Shown: positions 13,391-23,816 of the stretch, piece after piece
Layout of the letters: every line of letters begins with the position of its first letter
Numbering within the stretch: position 1 is the stretch's first letter
Source: Mercurialis annua
Taxonomy: Eukaryota > Streptophyta > Magnoliopsida > Malpighiales > Euphorbiaceae
DNA length: 64,000 nt
Assembly: GCF_937616625.2 (NCBI RefSeq)
Contig: NC_065571.1
Span: forward strand, 5,396,501-5,460,500
Direction: 5' to 3'
The notes under the pieces: generated by a model
Databases searched by the model: none
What the model saw: only the letters and a program-made list of their open reading frames with translations
Told to the model about the DNA's origin: nothing
Position numbers and translations under genes: made by a program

Positions 13391-13742
13391 ATGAATGAGT
13401 GGTGAATATATTTGACAAAAATTTAAAAGATAATGAACAAACTAATAAAGTATGAATGTCATTGTATATATGGCAAAAATGTTAATTAAAATTATGTTTG
13501 GATAACTTCATTTTGCTAAAAATTACGATGAGAAAAACGAAAGTTGAGGAATGTCAATAAAAATTACTCGATTTTCAACGCTCTCTTTAGGAAACACAAT
13601 TATATACGATTTTTTTTTATTAAACAATACACATTACAATTTTAACTAATCAGTAGAGACAAATGCACAAGTACAATTTACATGAATACTGCAGTCCATC
13701 GTTAATTGGGGTCTAAAGTGGGTTCTTTCCTAAGAAATACTT

Positions 13743-16219
13743 TTAGCTTTTAAATTTTGCAAATTCAAGGGTTTTCTTGCCTTGAAGCTTGTTAGTTACA
13801 TAGTGTTTATTGTATTCACCATGACTGTATCTTCTATACTTGCATGGGTTGCTCTGATTTACAAGTTCCGGCATCGGTCCGACCTCTATATCATAGCTTG
13901 GAGCATAGAAACTGACAATAGAGAGTCGCTCTTTTTCCTTGTGAGTCACTGCCCTATGCTCCACACTCTTGTACTTTCCATTAGTTAGAACCTATACATA
14001 ATATTCAAAAATATTAGTTAGATATATAAATCAAATGGAAAGTTTTCATTCACGATACTTGAACTTTCTTTCTCTTTCTACATGGTACCTAAATTTCAAT
14101 ATTATTGTGTTATAAGTCCATGTTTTATTTATAAGTCCATGTTTTATCATTTAGACAGATATGGTGGTTGCACGTGCAGAGTAAACATCTATATTACCGC
14201 CACGTAACACCATTTTGACAAACTTAAGATACTGCCAAGATTGGATTTTAGAGGGGGCCAATTATACAAAAATTCAAATATAATAACTATATTTTAAAAA
14301 AATAAAAATAGAAGGGGCTTTTTGAAGGGTAAAAAAAGTTGAGGGGGCAATTATATGAAAATTTAAACCTAACCATACCTATTTGTAAAAGATTAAAAGA
14401 TTTTTTTAGAAGAAAAAAAAGCCCGGGGGTAGAGCCCCCTTAGGCCAATGCCCCGGCTCCGCCTCTGTACTTTGACGTTGTAAAATTATAGTTCAAATAT
14501 ATTGTAGTTACATATTGAAGTTTAGGTACCACACTATGATAGAGAATAAAATTCAGATACCGTCGGAGAAATTTTCTCAAATGAAAAAGAAAATGAAGTG
14601 TTGTTCTTACTTCTAGAGTATCACCAATGTTGATAACTAATGCATTTGGTATAGGCTGAATAGGGACCCATTTGTTGTCTTTAAGGACTTGGAGTCCTAC
14701 AACAGAGCTACCCTTGCCTTGCTGCAACACTGTTAAGGCACTTCCATCAGAATGGGGACTTAACCCTAAAACAAGGTCAGGTCTTGAGCATGGTGGGTAG
14801 TAATTCATTCTTATTGCTTGCACACTATTTCCAAACATTTTTTCAAATATGTCATCTTTTAACCCAAGTGTATTTGCTATGTACTTTAGTAGCTTCTCAC
14901 ATAATTTCCTCACTTCTTTTGAGTATTCCTCTACTGTTTCACTGCACAAAGAGTAGCAACTCAAATTAGTGCTCAAAACTATTTGCAAATAGTTGTCCAA
15001 ATTTTCACTTTTAACGATTTAAGTACAACATTTGAAAACTGGCATCGTACATTTGAAAATTGGCATCGTACCGTCCCATTTTTTATTTCTATACATCTTA
15101 CAGCCCAATCTTATGATCAGGTCTCGTTTCATTCATTAAAACCTGACAAAAACGACATTTATGGCGAAGGGAAAATAATTTTTGGCCAAAAATTGCTTGC
15201 TTAATTCGCTAAAGAAAATACTAAGGTTAGCCTTTTATTTGCAAATATTTCTATATTTGATTGTATTTGATTGACGCATGTTTGTATATGTTGTACGAAA
15301 TCTTTTTCACTCTTATTTTTTGGCGTCGTGCAGAATTCTCTCCATTTTCCTCAAGTCCACTTAGATGTTTGACACTTAAGTAAAATGATAAAAATGAAGG
15401 GAATTAAATATCATTATGCTTAGGTGTCAAACATCTAAGTGGACTTGAGGGAAATGGAGGAAATTTGGACTTGAGTAGAGCCATTCCCTCTTGTAAACAC
15501 TTATGGAACTCAATAACTTTTTATTTTTATAAAACTTATTGTTTCTCTGTTTTTCATTTCAGGATTTCTATTTCCGTGTTATATAGATTTCGAGTTCGAG
15601 TTACCCAAACTAGAGAAGAAGCTGACAGAAATTATAGAATTACCTGAAACTTGGAGGGTTTGAAGGCCATAATTTAGGGTTTCTAATAAAGTTAGGCTGA
15701 ATCCCAAGAGCAAACATGTTACACCAATCCAACTTTTGATCCTCAGAAAACACAAAAGCTTGTCCATAACCCTGAACAGTCCCTGGCGCCATTGGATACT
15801 TCTGCTTCTCCTCCAAAGGTAACATAAAAAATTCATTAGCCACCTCTTCTATTTTCTCAAGCAAACTCAAATCAATTCCATGCTTCACCACCTGATATTT
15901 AAAAAATAAAATAAAAAGTTAAGCCTTAGCTTGCAAAAACTATTTAAAATATATAAAATAATTTAATAATGCTCTGTTTTACCTGAAAAAAACCCCATTC
16001 TTGACAGGCTTTCTCAAGCTGCAAAATTTCATATTTATTGCCTTTTAAAAGCTTTGAGAAATCAATTACGGGAATAGAATCAGGAGACGAGAGTGGTGTG
16101 TTTAGTATTGGTCTTTCTGTTTTGTCTCTAACGAATCTGTGAGGTATTTTTGTTGGTTTAGATTTTGTCAGTTCTTGAACATCGTCGATTTGGCCAACCA
16201 TTAATGGAGAAGGGGCCAT
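13743..16219 (-). CDS. 2-oxoglutarate/Fe(II)-dependent dioxygenase, SRG1-like
   Basis: Soluble plant dioxygenase of the DOXC class (SRG1 / codeine O-demethylase-like group). Such enzymes hydroxylate, demethylate or desaturate small molecules using 2-oxoglutarate, O2 and Fe(II). Exons on the minus strand: 16219-15983, 15891-15644, 14941-14611, 13991-13743, giving 354 aa, normal for the family. The N-terminal DIOX_N part shows IPVIDFSKLL and EWGFFQ. The catalytic 2OG-FeII part shows PHSDGSALTVL (HxD iron ligands), VEHRAVTH (distal His) and RLSIVSF (RxS 2-oxoglutarate binding). All catalytic residues are present and no stop or frameshift is seen, so it looks functional. Start ATG is at 16219, with a TATA box about 60 bp upstream. 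The middle and last introns contain repeats. The substrate cannot be told from sequence. Confidence 0.93.
14210..14470. repeat. Repeat remnant rich in GGGGGC / GCCCCC in the last intron
   Basis: Contains AGAGGGGGCCAATTATA, TTGAGGGGGCAATTATA and, at the other side, AGCCCGGGGGTAGAGCCCCC with GGCCAATGCCCCGGCTCC. The G/C runs stand out from the AT-rich intron. A similar GGGAGGGCATGGCCCCTCC occurs at about 16605-16625. The family is not identified. Confidence 0.4.
15340..15460. repeat. MITE in the second dioxygenase intron
   Basis: Near-perfect inverted arms: CTCCATTTTCCTCAAGTCC... on the left and ...GGACTTGAGGGAAATGGAG on the right, continuing through CACTTAGATGTTTGACAC / GTGTCAAACATCTAAGTG. The spacer is about 45 bp. 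The copy is well kept, so it is fairly young, and it lies wholly within the intron. Confidence 0.8.
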
Positions 16220-16277
16220 TGTTATGAGATGACAGAGCTAATAAGATGTTGGTAGCTTCTACTTGAGCACAACTCTG

Positions 16278-16285
16278 TATTTATA
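16278..16285 (-). promoter_or_regulatory. TATA box of the dioxygenase gene
   Basis: TATAAATA on the minus strand, 59 bp before the ATG. The context (CCTATAAATACAG) is a canonical plant TATA element and implies a short 5' UTR of about 30 bp. Confidence 0.7.
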
Positions 16286-16289
16286 GGCA

Positions 16290-17816
16290 GAGAAAGCAGA
16301 GCATTTTTGAATGTGCAGCAGTGTTTTAAAAACCGAACCGACAGTCATAGTTTATCAAGCAGTTTAATTATCGGTCTAAAATATTTAGTTGTCGGGTCAA
16401 CCATAGACTCAACTAGTGCAACCATCAATTCAATTGGTTAAAATATATCTAAAATTATAACTAGCATTGGCAGAGTTAAGATTTTAATATTGGGGAGTTT
16501 AAATCGCAATATATATTATATGAAAGAGACAATTTTAAAATAAAAGGGACAAATTATATATCGTAATAAAATTTATGTACTAATATTAACATTTTTAGAT
16601 AGTGGGAGGGCATGGCCCCTCCATAACTAGCAATTAAATTTAAAATTTAATAAATGCATCACACTATAGCTTGTAAATATAGAACTAAACGGTTTTTTAC
16701 GATTTAACTGATTTAATGAATATCTATTTTCATGATTTTTTTCGCTTTAAAGAGATTAAATTGATCTTCAATTTTTTTATCAATTTGGTTGAACCAGCTA
16801 ATTGAGAGTGTTTATTCCATACAATCATTGCGCCGCGTCATTTTTACAACAAACCAATGAGCATTTACGATAAGAGATTTTTTTTTTATTATTTATTTTT
16901 TTATCATTTAATTTTTTATATGGCGAACAAATTATTGGTTTACTATACGAATGACATATAACGCGACGGTTGTCTTGCATAATTTTCCCTTGGTCGGTTT
17001 CTAAAATGCTAATGTGTAGTATGTGGTGTATAGCATGTCATGTAAGGTGTAGGCCCATGTTACATGCACTTTTTTAGAATTTAGTCGCACAAGTATTCTT
17101 TCCAGTAGTGCTCAAATATCTGCATGATCAAGAAGCATAAACTATATGGTTGAATACAAAGCAAATCATAAATTTCAGCATATGGGTATTTTTTACCGAA
17201 CAATCGTTTGGTGTTCCGAATTGCATATAATTAATAGCTCGTGTTCGATATTTTCAAAATATAAATTTTACATTGTAACTAAACAACACGTTAAAATTCA
17301 TTATTTATTTTTTAATTAACCCTAAATTATTGATAAAAAGTATATTTTTTTATTTGTCACAGAAAAAGTTGTTTTTAAGATTGACTTAGAATTTTAATTT
17401 TGATTGGTGCTTGTGCATCATGAACACTGCCAATCTATCTATGAGAAACTGCGAGGACCCAGTAGCTAAAAACCCTACATAACAATAGCTTGTCGTGCAT
17501 GGCAGACTTGTTTATGAATGGGGGTAGGGGCCATTCAGAACTCGAGTTGTTCTAGTTAGGGTGTGCAAAACTAAATAAAATTGAGTAATTAAATTGAATT
17601 GATAAATTTGGTTCAATTTAGTTGGATAACTATTTAAATAAAACTAAAAAAAATCAGTTCGATTCATTTTTGACATAAAAAGTTCTAGTTAATTGTGCAT
17701 ATACAATCGAAAAACCCAAACTGACAAAATTACTGGAATTGATCTATTTGATTTGATTTAGTTTGATATAAAAAAGAAATTACTGCACTTCAAATTTAGA
17801 CAAAAAAGTCAGCTGA
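16290..17816. other. Dioxygenase upstream region and intergenic repeats
   Basis: No gene seen. Contains a decayed repeat starting GTTTTAAAAACCGAACCG (about 16322), an imperfect inverted repeat around 16815-16990 (GCGCCGCGTCA... against ...GCGACGGTTGTC), and a one-sided hAT-like end TAGGGTGTGCAAAACTAAAT (about 17556). Confidence 0.5.
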
Positions 17817-17988
17817 CACTACAAGAAAACACAAATTTAGCGTTGAATTTGTTGTTAATTTTTTTTTAGTGATAAATTTGAAATTTGTCACTAAATCCTT
17901 CAAATAATTGTCGGGAGTTATCCCACCAAATTTAATGACGGATTTTGCAAGAGTTAGCAATGGATTAAAAAATATGTCGCTAAATCTG
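17817..17988. mobile_element. CACTA (En/Spm) terminus
   Basis: CACTACAAGAAAA at 17817-17829 is the canonical plant CACTA left end. It is followed by subterminal AGTGATAAATTTG / CAAATTTGTCACT, TGTCGGGAGTTATCCCACC and GTCGCTAAATCTG. No right end (TTGTAGTG) was found nearby. The sequence runs directly into the truncated 5' LTR of the TRIM element. Confidence 0.75.
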
Positions 17989-19112
17989 TAAAAGTTGAAC
18001 CACCTATCAACTAGTTCTAGTTACTAGGTCATAGTTAAATCTAAACATGTTTTCATATGCATGTGGGTTGTCACATTCTCACTTATATAAAATCAATTAC
18101 TCCCACCAATATTTCTAATATGGTATCAGAGCGAGTCTGACCCGGATTTTTTTAATTTGTTGGTTGTCCGTCTGGATGTTCATTCCTAGCGGCCCGGTCT
18201 GGCGTTGCCGCTGCGTATTAAATCAAAAAATTCATTAGGTCTGACCCAAATTCTTAATTTGCCGATTATCCGTCTGTATGTTCATTTTCAGCGACTCGGT
18301 CTGGTGTTGCCGCTGCGTATTAAATCAAAATTCCAGTTTCAGGGGGAGTCGGATGTTCATTTTCAGCGACCCGGTCTGGTGTTGCCGCTGTGTATTAAAT
18401 CAAAATTTCAGTTTCAGGGGGAGTCAATTTTAAGTGACAACCGGATGTACAGTCTCGGTTGCATTAGAAGGGGAGTGTTAAAGTTAATCCCATATTTCTA
18501 AAGAATGCAAGTATAAATGAGTATAAGTATAAGGTTTAAACACTCAAAAGCCTTCCACCTTTAAACTTTTTTTCAATTGCACCTGACGTTGGAAAATTCT
18601 CTCAAAACCCTCCCACCTTTAAATTCCATTCCAATTGCACCCTGACGTAGAAAAATCCTTTCAAAATCCCCCCACTTATATTTTTTTTTTCAATTGCACC
18701 TTAAATTAGAAATTTTTATGATTTTGATTTTAAAAAGATTGGATATAATTTTACAAAAATGATTTTTTATATTATTAATAATATTAGTGTATAATTAGAA
18801 TATAGATTAAAAAAAATATTATTTTAAAAAAAAATCATGTGAAAAGATGTCAATTTAATATTTTGGGGTACAATTGAAAAAGAATTTAAAGGTGAGGGGG
18901 TTCTGAGAGAATTTTCCCACGTTGGAGTGTAATTGAAAAAAAGTTTAAAGGTAGGGGATTTTTAAGTGATTAAACCTAAATATAAAAGTTCAACCACCTA
19001 TCAACTAGTTCTAGTTATTAGATCATGGTTGAAACTAAACACATTTTATATGTATGTGGGTTGTCACATTCTCACATATATAAAATCAATTACTCACACC
19101 AATATTTTTAAT
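17989..19112 (+). mobile_element. TRIM (miniature LTR retrotransposon) with nested MULE
   Basis: Two direct repeats share TCAACTAGTTCTAGTTA and GTGGGTTGTCACATTCTCAC: 17989-18120 (5' LTR, left part missing) and 18476-19112 (3' LTR, interrupted by a 444-bp MULE). TGGTATCAGAGC (18121-18132) directly after the 5' LTR is the initiator-Met tRNA primer-binding site. AGAAGGGGAG (18466-18475) directly before TGTTAAAG is the polypurine tract. The internal part is only about 355 bp, without gag or pol, and holds three tandem copies around 18173, 18272 and 18352 of a unit containing CCGGTCTGGTGTTGCCGCTG. After removing the nested insert, the LTR is about 184 bp. Confidence 0.85.
18533..18976. mobile_element. 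MULE foldback MITE inserted in the TRIM 3' LTR
   Basis: Ends GGTTTAAACACTCAAAAGCC and ...AAGTGATTAAACC. Flanks TAAGTATAA (18524-18532) and TAAATATAA (18977-18985) match 8 of 9. The 5' LTR copy continues across this site without it. Arms carry CAATTGCACC / GGTACAATTG signatures shared with 3119-3622 and 55374-56243. Confidence 0.85.
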
Positions 19113-19428
19113 AGTACTCGCCTGACCCATTTACCTAGGACCGAATTTGGATAGTAATTTTTTTATTTTAAATTCGGCTCGAGTCCTATCCTGAAATTCT
19201 TGCTATTTTATGGGCGAGTTCGAAATTTTATTTTTATATGTTTCTCATATAGATCTGAAAAATTCAAGCCCAAACCAACAAAATTACTTGTTAGAATTGG
19301 GCTTTAATAACAAAAATGAAGTCCGGACCAAGCTCGGTTGGGTTTGACTTTACACAAAAGATTAGGAAGTCTGGTAAACCCGACCCATAAAATTAGACAA
19401 ATCTTTATAATTTTTTTTATTATCACTA

Positions 19429-19690
19429 TTTCCTCCGTTTTTTTTTGTTGTCTATTTAGACAAATGAATTTGTCTATATTTACTTGTCCACTTAGATTTT
19501 TAAGATGGTTTTAGTTATTATTTTTAAAATTTATCCCTTCCTAATAAATAATTTTATGACTTAATTTACAAAATATTTATTAAAAAGTAAGGTTATATTA
19601 GTATTTACTCCAATAATTTAAGATAAAAAGTCCAGTTTCTTAATATATATAATTTTGGCTAAATGGACAACTAAATAAAAACGGATGGAG
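19429..19690. mobile_element. Stowaway-like MITE
   Basis: TTTCCTCCGTTTTT... at the left is matched by ...AAAAACGGATGGAG at the right, with arms continuing through GTTGTCTATTTAGAC / GCTAAATGGACAAC. The dinucleotide TA flanks both sides (19427-19428 and 19691-19692), the Tc1/mariner target. Confidence 0.7.
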
Positions 19691-21255
19691 TATTATTTAA
19701 GGAGGACAAATTTCAGAGTTCATGAAAAAATTTAATTTCACAATATCCAGCGCACTAACTATTTGAACTAGCACACTAACTATTTGAACAATATCTCACT
19801 GATACAAATTTTTCAACTCTAGTGTTGCTGTCATACAGATCTATTCAATAATTATAAGATGAAGTTGGTTTTGTTTTAATTGTTGATTATGATGCTGAAA
19901 TAATATAGCATTAGGTTCTTTGTATCCAAGAAATCTTAATAAGCTGGGCCATTCAGATTTTCTTCTAAATTAATCATAACACAAACCGGAAATTACAAAA
20001 AGTATCGCAAATTATTTTGAATGGGATTATTTTGAACATTACATAAACAAGAGCATCTAAATAATTTGCAAAAATGTAGTTTCTATGTATGCATAAAATA
20101 AATACTGTGTAAGATATCATAGCTCTATTTCTTCTGTCAGTTGATATTTATCACAAAAATAATAAAAGAAGAAAAGAGATAGAAAATTAACCAATATTAA
20201 AAAAATCAAAATAATTAGAAAATGACTTAATAGATATTCTAATTTTATAACAAAATAAATCTTTGAATTACAATCTTTATATTATTATAGTTATTTATTT
20301 AAAATAAAAAATGTAATACATGACTTGCATGTAAAAAAAATATCACTTGTAGAAAGGTACATAAACATATGTAAATGATGCAAACCGAATTTCACCATAA
20401 ATATAATGAAATCGAGTCGTACAGGATCCAACTCATCTGAGTGAATTTAAGGACTCGTACAAGGTAAAAATCCAATGATAATAGCACCTTAGTCCAAGAG
20501 ACCTCGTCGTGCCTGGAGAGTAAAAGATAGGACTCATCTGAATCGGCAGAATCCTCAACAAGACCGAATATCTTAGAATTCGGTAAGATCTGAGGTCAAG
20601 TATAAAGCGTAACGCCGTAGACCTGATCACTCAAAAATGGAATGATATTTAGAAGACCAAAATACAGAACCACTTAAGAACTTTAAAATAAGTTAAGCCT
20701 TAAAAGAGGAAAATTTACAAAAAAAAAACAGAAAAAAACAGAAAAAAAATTATAAAAATATGTAATTACGAAAAAAAAATTAATATCTAAAAATTTTATA
20801 AAAATACGAAATAAATTTTCACTTATTACGTACTGTATCAGAGATGTATGTATTGATGATGTATCAAATATATACAAATATATATCAAATAATTATTTTT
20901 TATAGTAAAAAAAATATGTAAATTATATAAATTTTTTAAGTTTTAGATAAAATTAAATTTTATTAATCAACTAGGTATGTTTTTAAATTTAGTGATTTTT
21001 TTGAATAGTTTTATAGTTATCTCTTAAAAAAATAAAAGAAATGGCAGCTAACAAAATTTGCTTTCTGTCCCCATTTGTCTCAACTTTGCATCATCCACAC
21101 GTGTCAAAAGATACCAAAAAATTGAAACAAAAATTTCCTCTCTTTTTTTCCCTTGATAAAGAATTCACCGAACCTTTTAACATTTCCCTAAAGAAACACA
21201 AATAACAAAACAACCCCACAAACAAACAGTGCAAATTATTTTCGGTCTTTCCATA
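19691..21255. other. AT-rich intergenic DNA
   Basis: No supported gene. Around 20400-20640 there is a GC-richer block (GTCCAAGAGACCTCGTCG, CCGAATATCTTAGAATTCGG) that could be a piece of an LTR, but no partner repeat was found in the window. Confidence 0.4.
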
Positions 21256-21264
21256 TAATATTAA

Positions 21265-21575
21265 GGCTACTCACTCAAAACCCCTCACTTTTACCTCCTT
21301 CTGCAAATATATTCTGACGTATCAATTTTATCCTAATTTGCCCTTTTATTTTTTTTAAATAATTCTTCATTTTTAGCCTATATTTCAATTAGACCCTAAT
21401 ATTATTAATAATATAAAAAATAAAGATTAATTTAAACTTTTTTATAAGTGAAAATTTAATGTTTTGGGGTACAATTGAAACATAAAAGGGCAAATTAGGT
21501 AAAATTGAAAAAATTCCTATGTTAGGATATATTTGCAAAAGAGATAAAGGTGGAGGGGTTTTGAGTGATTAAGCC
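21265..21575. mobile_element. MULE foldback MITE, perfect 9-bp TSD
   Basis: Ends GGCTACTCACTCAAAACCCC and GGGGTTTTGAGTGATTAAGCC. Target duplication TAATATTAA is identical at 21256-21264 and 21576-21584. 311 bp, no coding content. Its perfect TSD makes it one of the better-preserved family members here. Confidence 0.9.
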
Positions 21576-21584
21576 TAATATTAA

Positions 21585-21893
21585 TTGTGGTACATGTTGT
21601 TTGAAAATCAAACGATTTGATATATCACTTTAAATTCCGTTAATAATTAGGGGTTTCTATTAGTTCCATTAACAATTTGATACTCATTTCAAACGACACT
21701 TTCAATTATGTTAATGGTTTGATACTTCATTTTCAAACAATTTGGTATTTCAATTTGAGTTATATTAATGATTTGGTACCAAAATTTAACAGAAAGTTGT
21801 AATTATTTGCATAATTTAAAATAAGATATCAAATTATTTGATTTTCAAATAAAAAGTATCAATTATGGATTATAACATATGTAGGGGACTCGC
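21585..21893. repeat. Inverted repeat built on GAAAATCAAACGATTTGATA
   Basis: Left arm GTTTGAAAATCAAACGATTTG and right arm CAAATTATTTGATTTTCAAAT pair, with CATATGTAGGGG at the right end. It resembles 49845-50230, which has TGAAAATCAAACAATTTGATACC and CATATGTGGAGGG. Abuts the preceding MULE. Boundaries approximate. Confidence 0.5.
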
Positions 21894-22414
21894 AGTAATT
21901 TACTAAAAAAAATCAAGCTACCATCATTTTTCACCTTTTAAGAATTAATTAAAAGATTGAACCGAACTTGTCGATTCAACTAGCTAAACTGCAAATGGGT
22001 GGACCGATTTGATAATTTAAAAAATCGAGGCGAATTGAATTAGACAAAAAGAACCAAGCTAAATTCAAAATTGAACTAGTGATTGGATCATGAATTATAC
22101 AAACTAGATTACAAAAACAACGATGAAGCCAGACTATATTTAAAGCAGAGTACATTTTAATTATAAAACTTAAAACATAATACTATGAAAAATATCCATT
22201 AAAAAATATAATTATTAATTTAAGATAAGATGTTTCTATATATCTTTTTATACTTTTTATATTGTGGAATATTTTTAGTGTTTTTTTGAAGGTAGGCAAA
22301 GGTGCCCTCCATTCGATTTTTAAAAATGATTACTAATCCTTAACTTTTTCAGGAATCTTTCGGTCTTACCTTAACTTCATCAAAAAGCACTACTTTAAGA
22401 ACCATAAACCTATA
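21894..22414. other. Intergenic DNA
   Basis: No gene. Contains scattered AACCGAACTTG / GAACTAGTG remnants of old repeats. Confidence 0.35.
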
Positions 22415-23098
22415 TAGAGGCGGTCATGTGCCGGGTTAAACCGTATCCGGTCAAACCCGGCCTAAAACCCGAATGAGGTCGAATTAGGGCCGGTTCAACA
22501 TTTCTTGGAAACGGAACCATTGGTTTCGGTTTTAAACCAGCGGTTCCGGTTCCAAACCATGTATTATTATATATATACATATACATATGATTAATTATTA
22601 ATATATCATACTATATCCATTTATAATATATACTATTATAATTAAATAAATATTATTTATATATCTTTAACGTATTATAATTTGTTATTCCTTTTAAATA
22701 CTAGCCATTAATTTTATCTTATTTCTATAGTAATATACGACTATATCAACCATATAAAAATAATTAATTTTCAAAATTTATGGTAAATTAAATTAAATTT
22801 TAACTTGATATTATAATTATATCAACCATATTTATAAATAATTAATTTTCAACCATATACATTAAATTAAATTTCAATTTTAACTTGATTTAAAATATTT
22901 AGATTTATTTTTTCATAAAATATACTATTTTTTAATTTTTTCAAACCGTCAAAACTGAAACTGTGTACCGTAATTGGCCGGTTTCGAACCGGCTTGGAAC
23001 CTTCCAAGAGGCGGTTCATGGCCGGTTCAAAAATTATTTGAACTGTGACCCAGCAGTTTCGAACCAGAATTGCCGGTTTATGAACCGTGGCCACCCTA
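22415..23098. mobile_element. Non-autonomous hAT element
   Basis: Left end TAGAGGCGGTCATG and right end CGTGGCCACCCTA are inverted repeats of the hAT type. Subterminal CGGTTCCGGTTCC and GGCCGGTTTCGAACC arrays surround an AT-rich core. No convincing 8-bp TSD was found. It lies about 700 bp upstream of the SNF4 start codon. Confidence 0.7.
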
Positions 23099-23816
23099 TA
23101 ATATATTTAATTTAGGTAATCTATTATTATTATTATTAATATTATATATTTTTTTTAGGATATTTTTTTTTGAGAATAATGTTATTGCTATTAATTTACC
23201 CTCTTATTAATTTACCAATACACACATAGAATATAGTGATTAAAAAAGCACATCTCCATCAAAGTTTCTGTCGTTTTGTTTATTTTGCCCCTTTTGTAGA
23301 ATTTTAATTTCCATATTTTAATTTGGGCTTCAAAGTTAGATTCCATCTATGGTTTCTCTTCTCTCGATTTTAACCCATTTTATCAAATATTTTAACTATT
23401 TTTATTTGTTTTTTCTTCAACTCTTTCAGAAAAAATTCCTTTAAAAAATTCCAATTAGTATCTATTATAATTCATGCAATTCATTAGGATTCAATTACTT
23501 ATTTTAATTGCTCCAACTTTCAAGTCCCTCAAATTTCAAGCTCCTTTTACTGGTTAGTCTCATTGCTCTTTTTCAATTTGCATATTTTAGGGTTTCTTTA
23601 ATTTTGATGGTTCTATTTTAATGTAATTTTAAAAATTTAATCTCTGCGTGTTTTTTTTTTGTTTTTCAATAATTTAATTGATGTGGGTGTTTTTGGGTTT
23701 GGGTATGATAATGAAATTTAATTGCGTTTGCAGTGAATGAAGTGAAAGGGGCAAATTTGAAAGGTTAATTATTTAAGTTAAATTATTAAGAAGAAGAACA
23801 AATTAGATGTTTGCAG
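23099..23816 (+). promoter_or_regulatory. SNF4 upstream region and 5' UTR with intron
   Basis: Promoter-proximal sequence with pyrimidine-rich TTTCTCTTCTCTCG (about 23355). A likely 5' UTR intron runs from GTTAGT (23553) to GCAG (23733), so the leader is spliced. The transcription start is not fixed. Confidence 0.5.
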
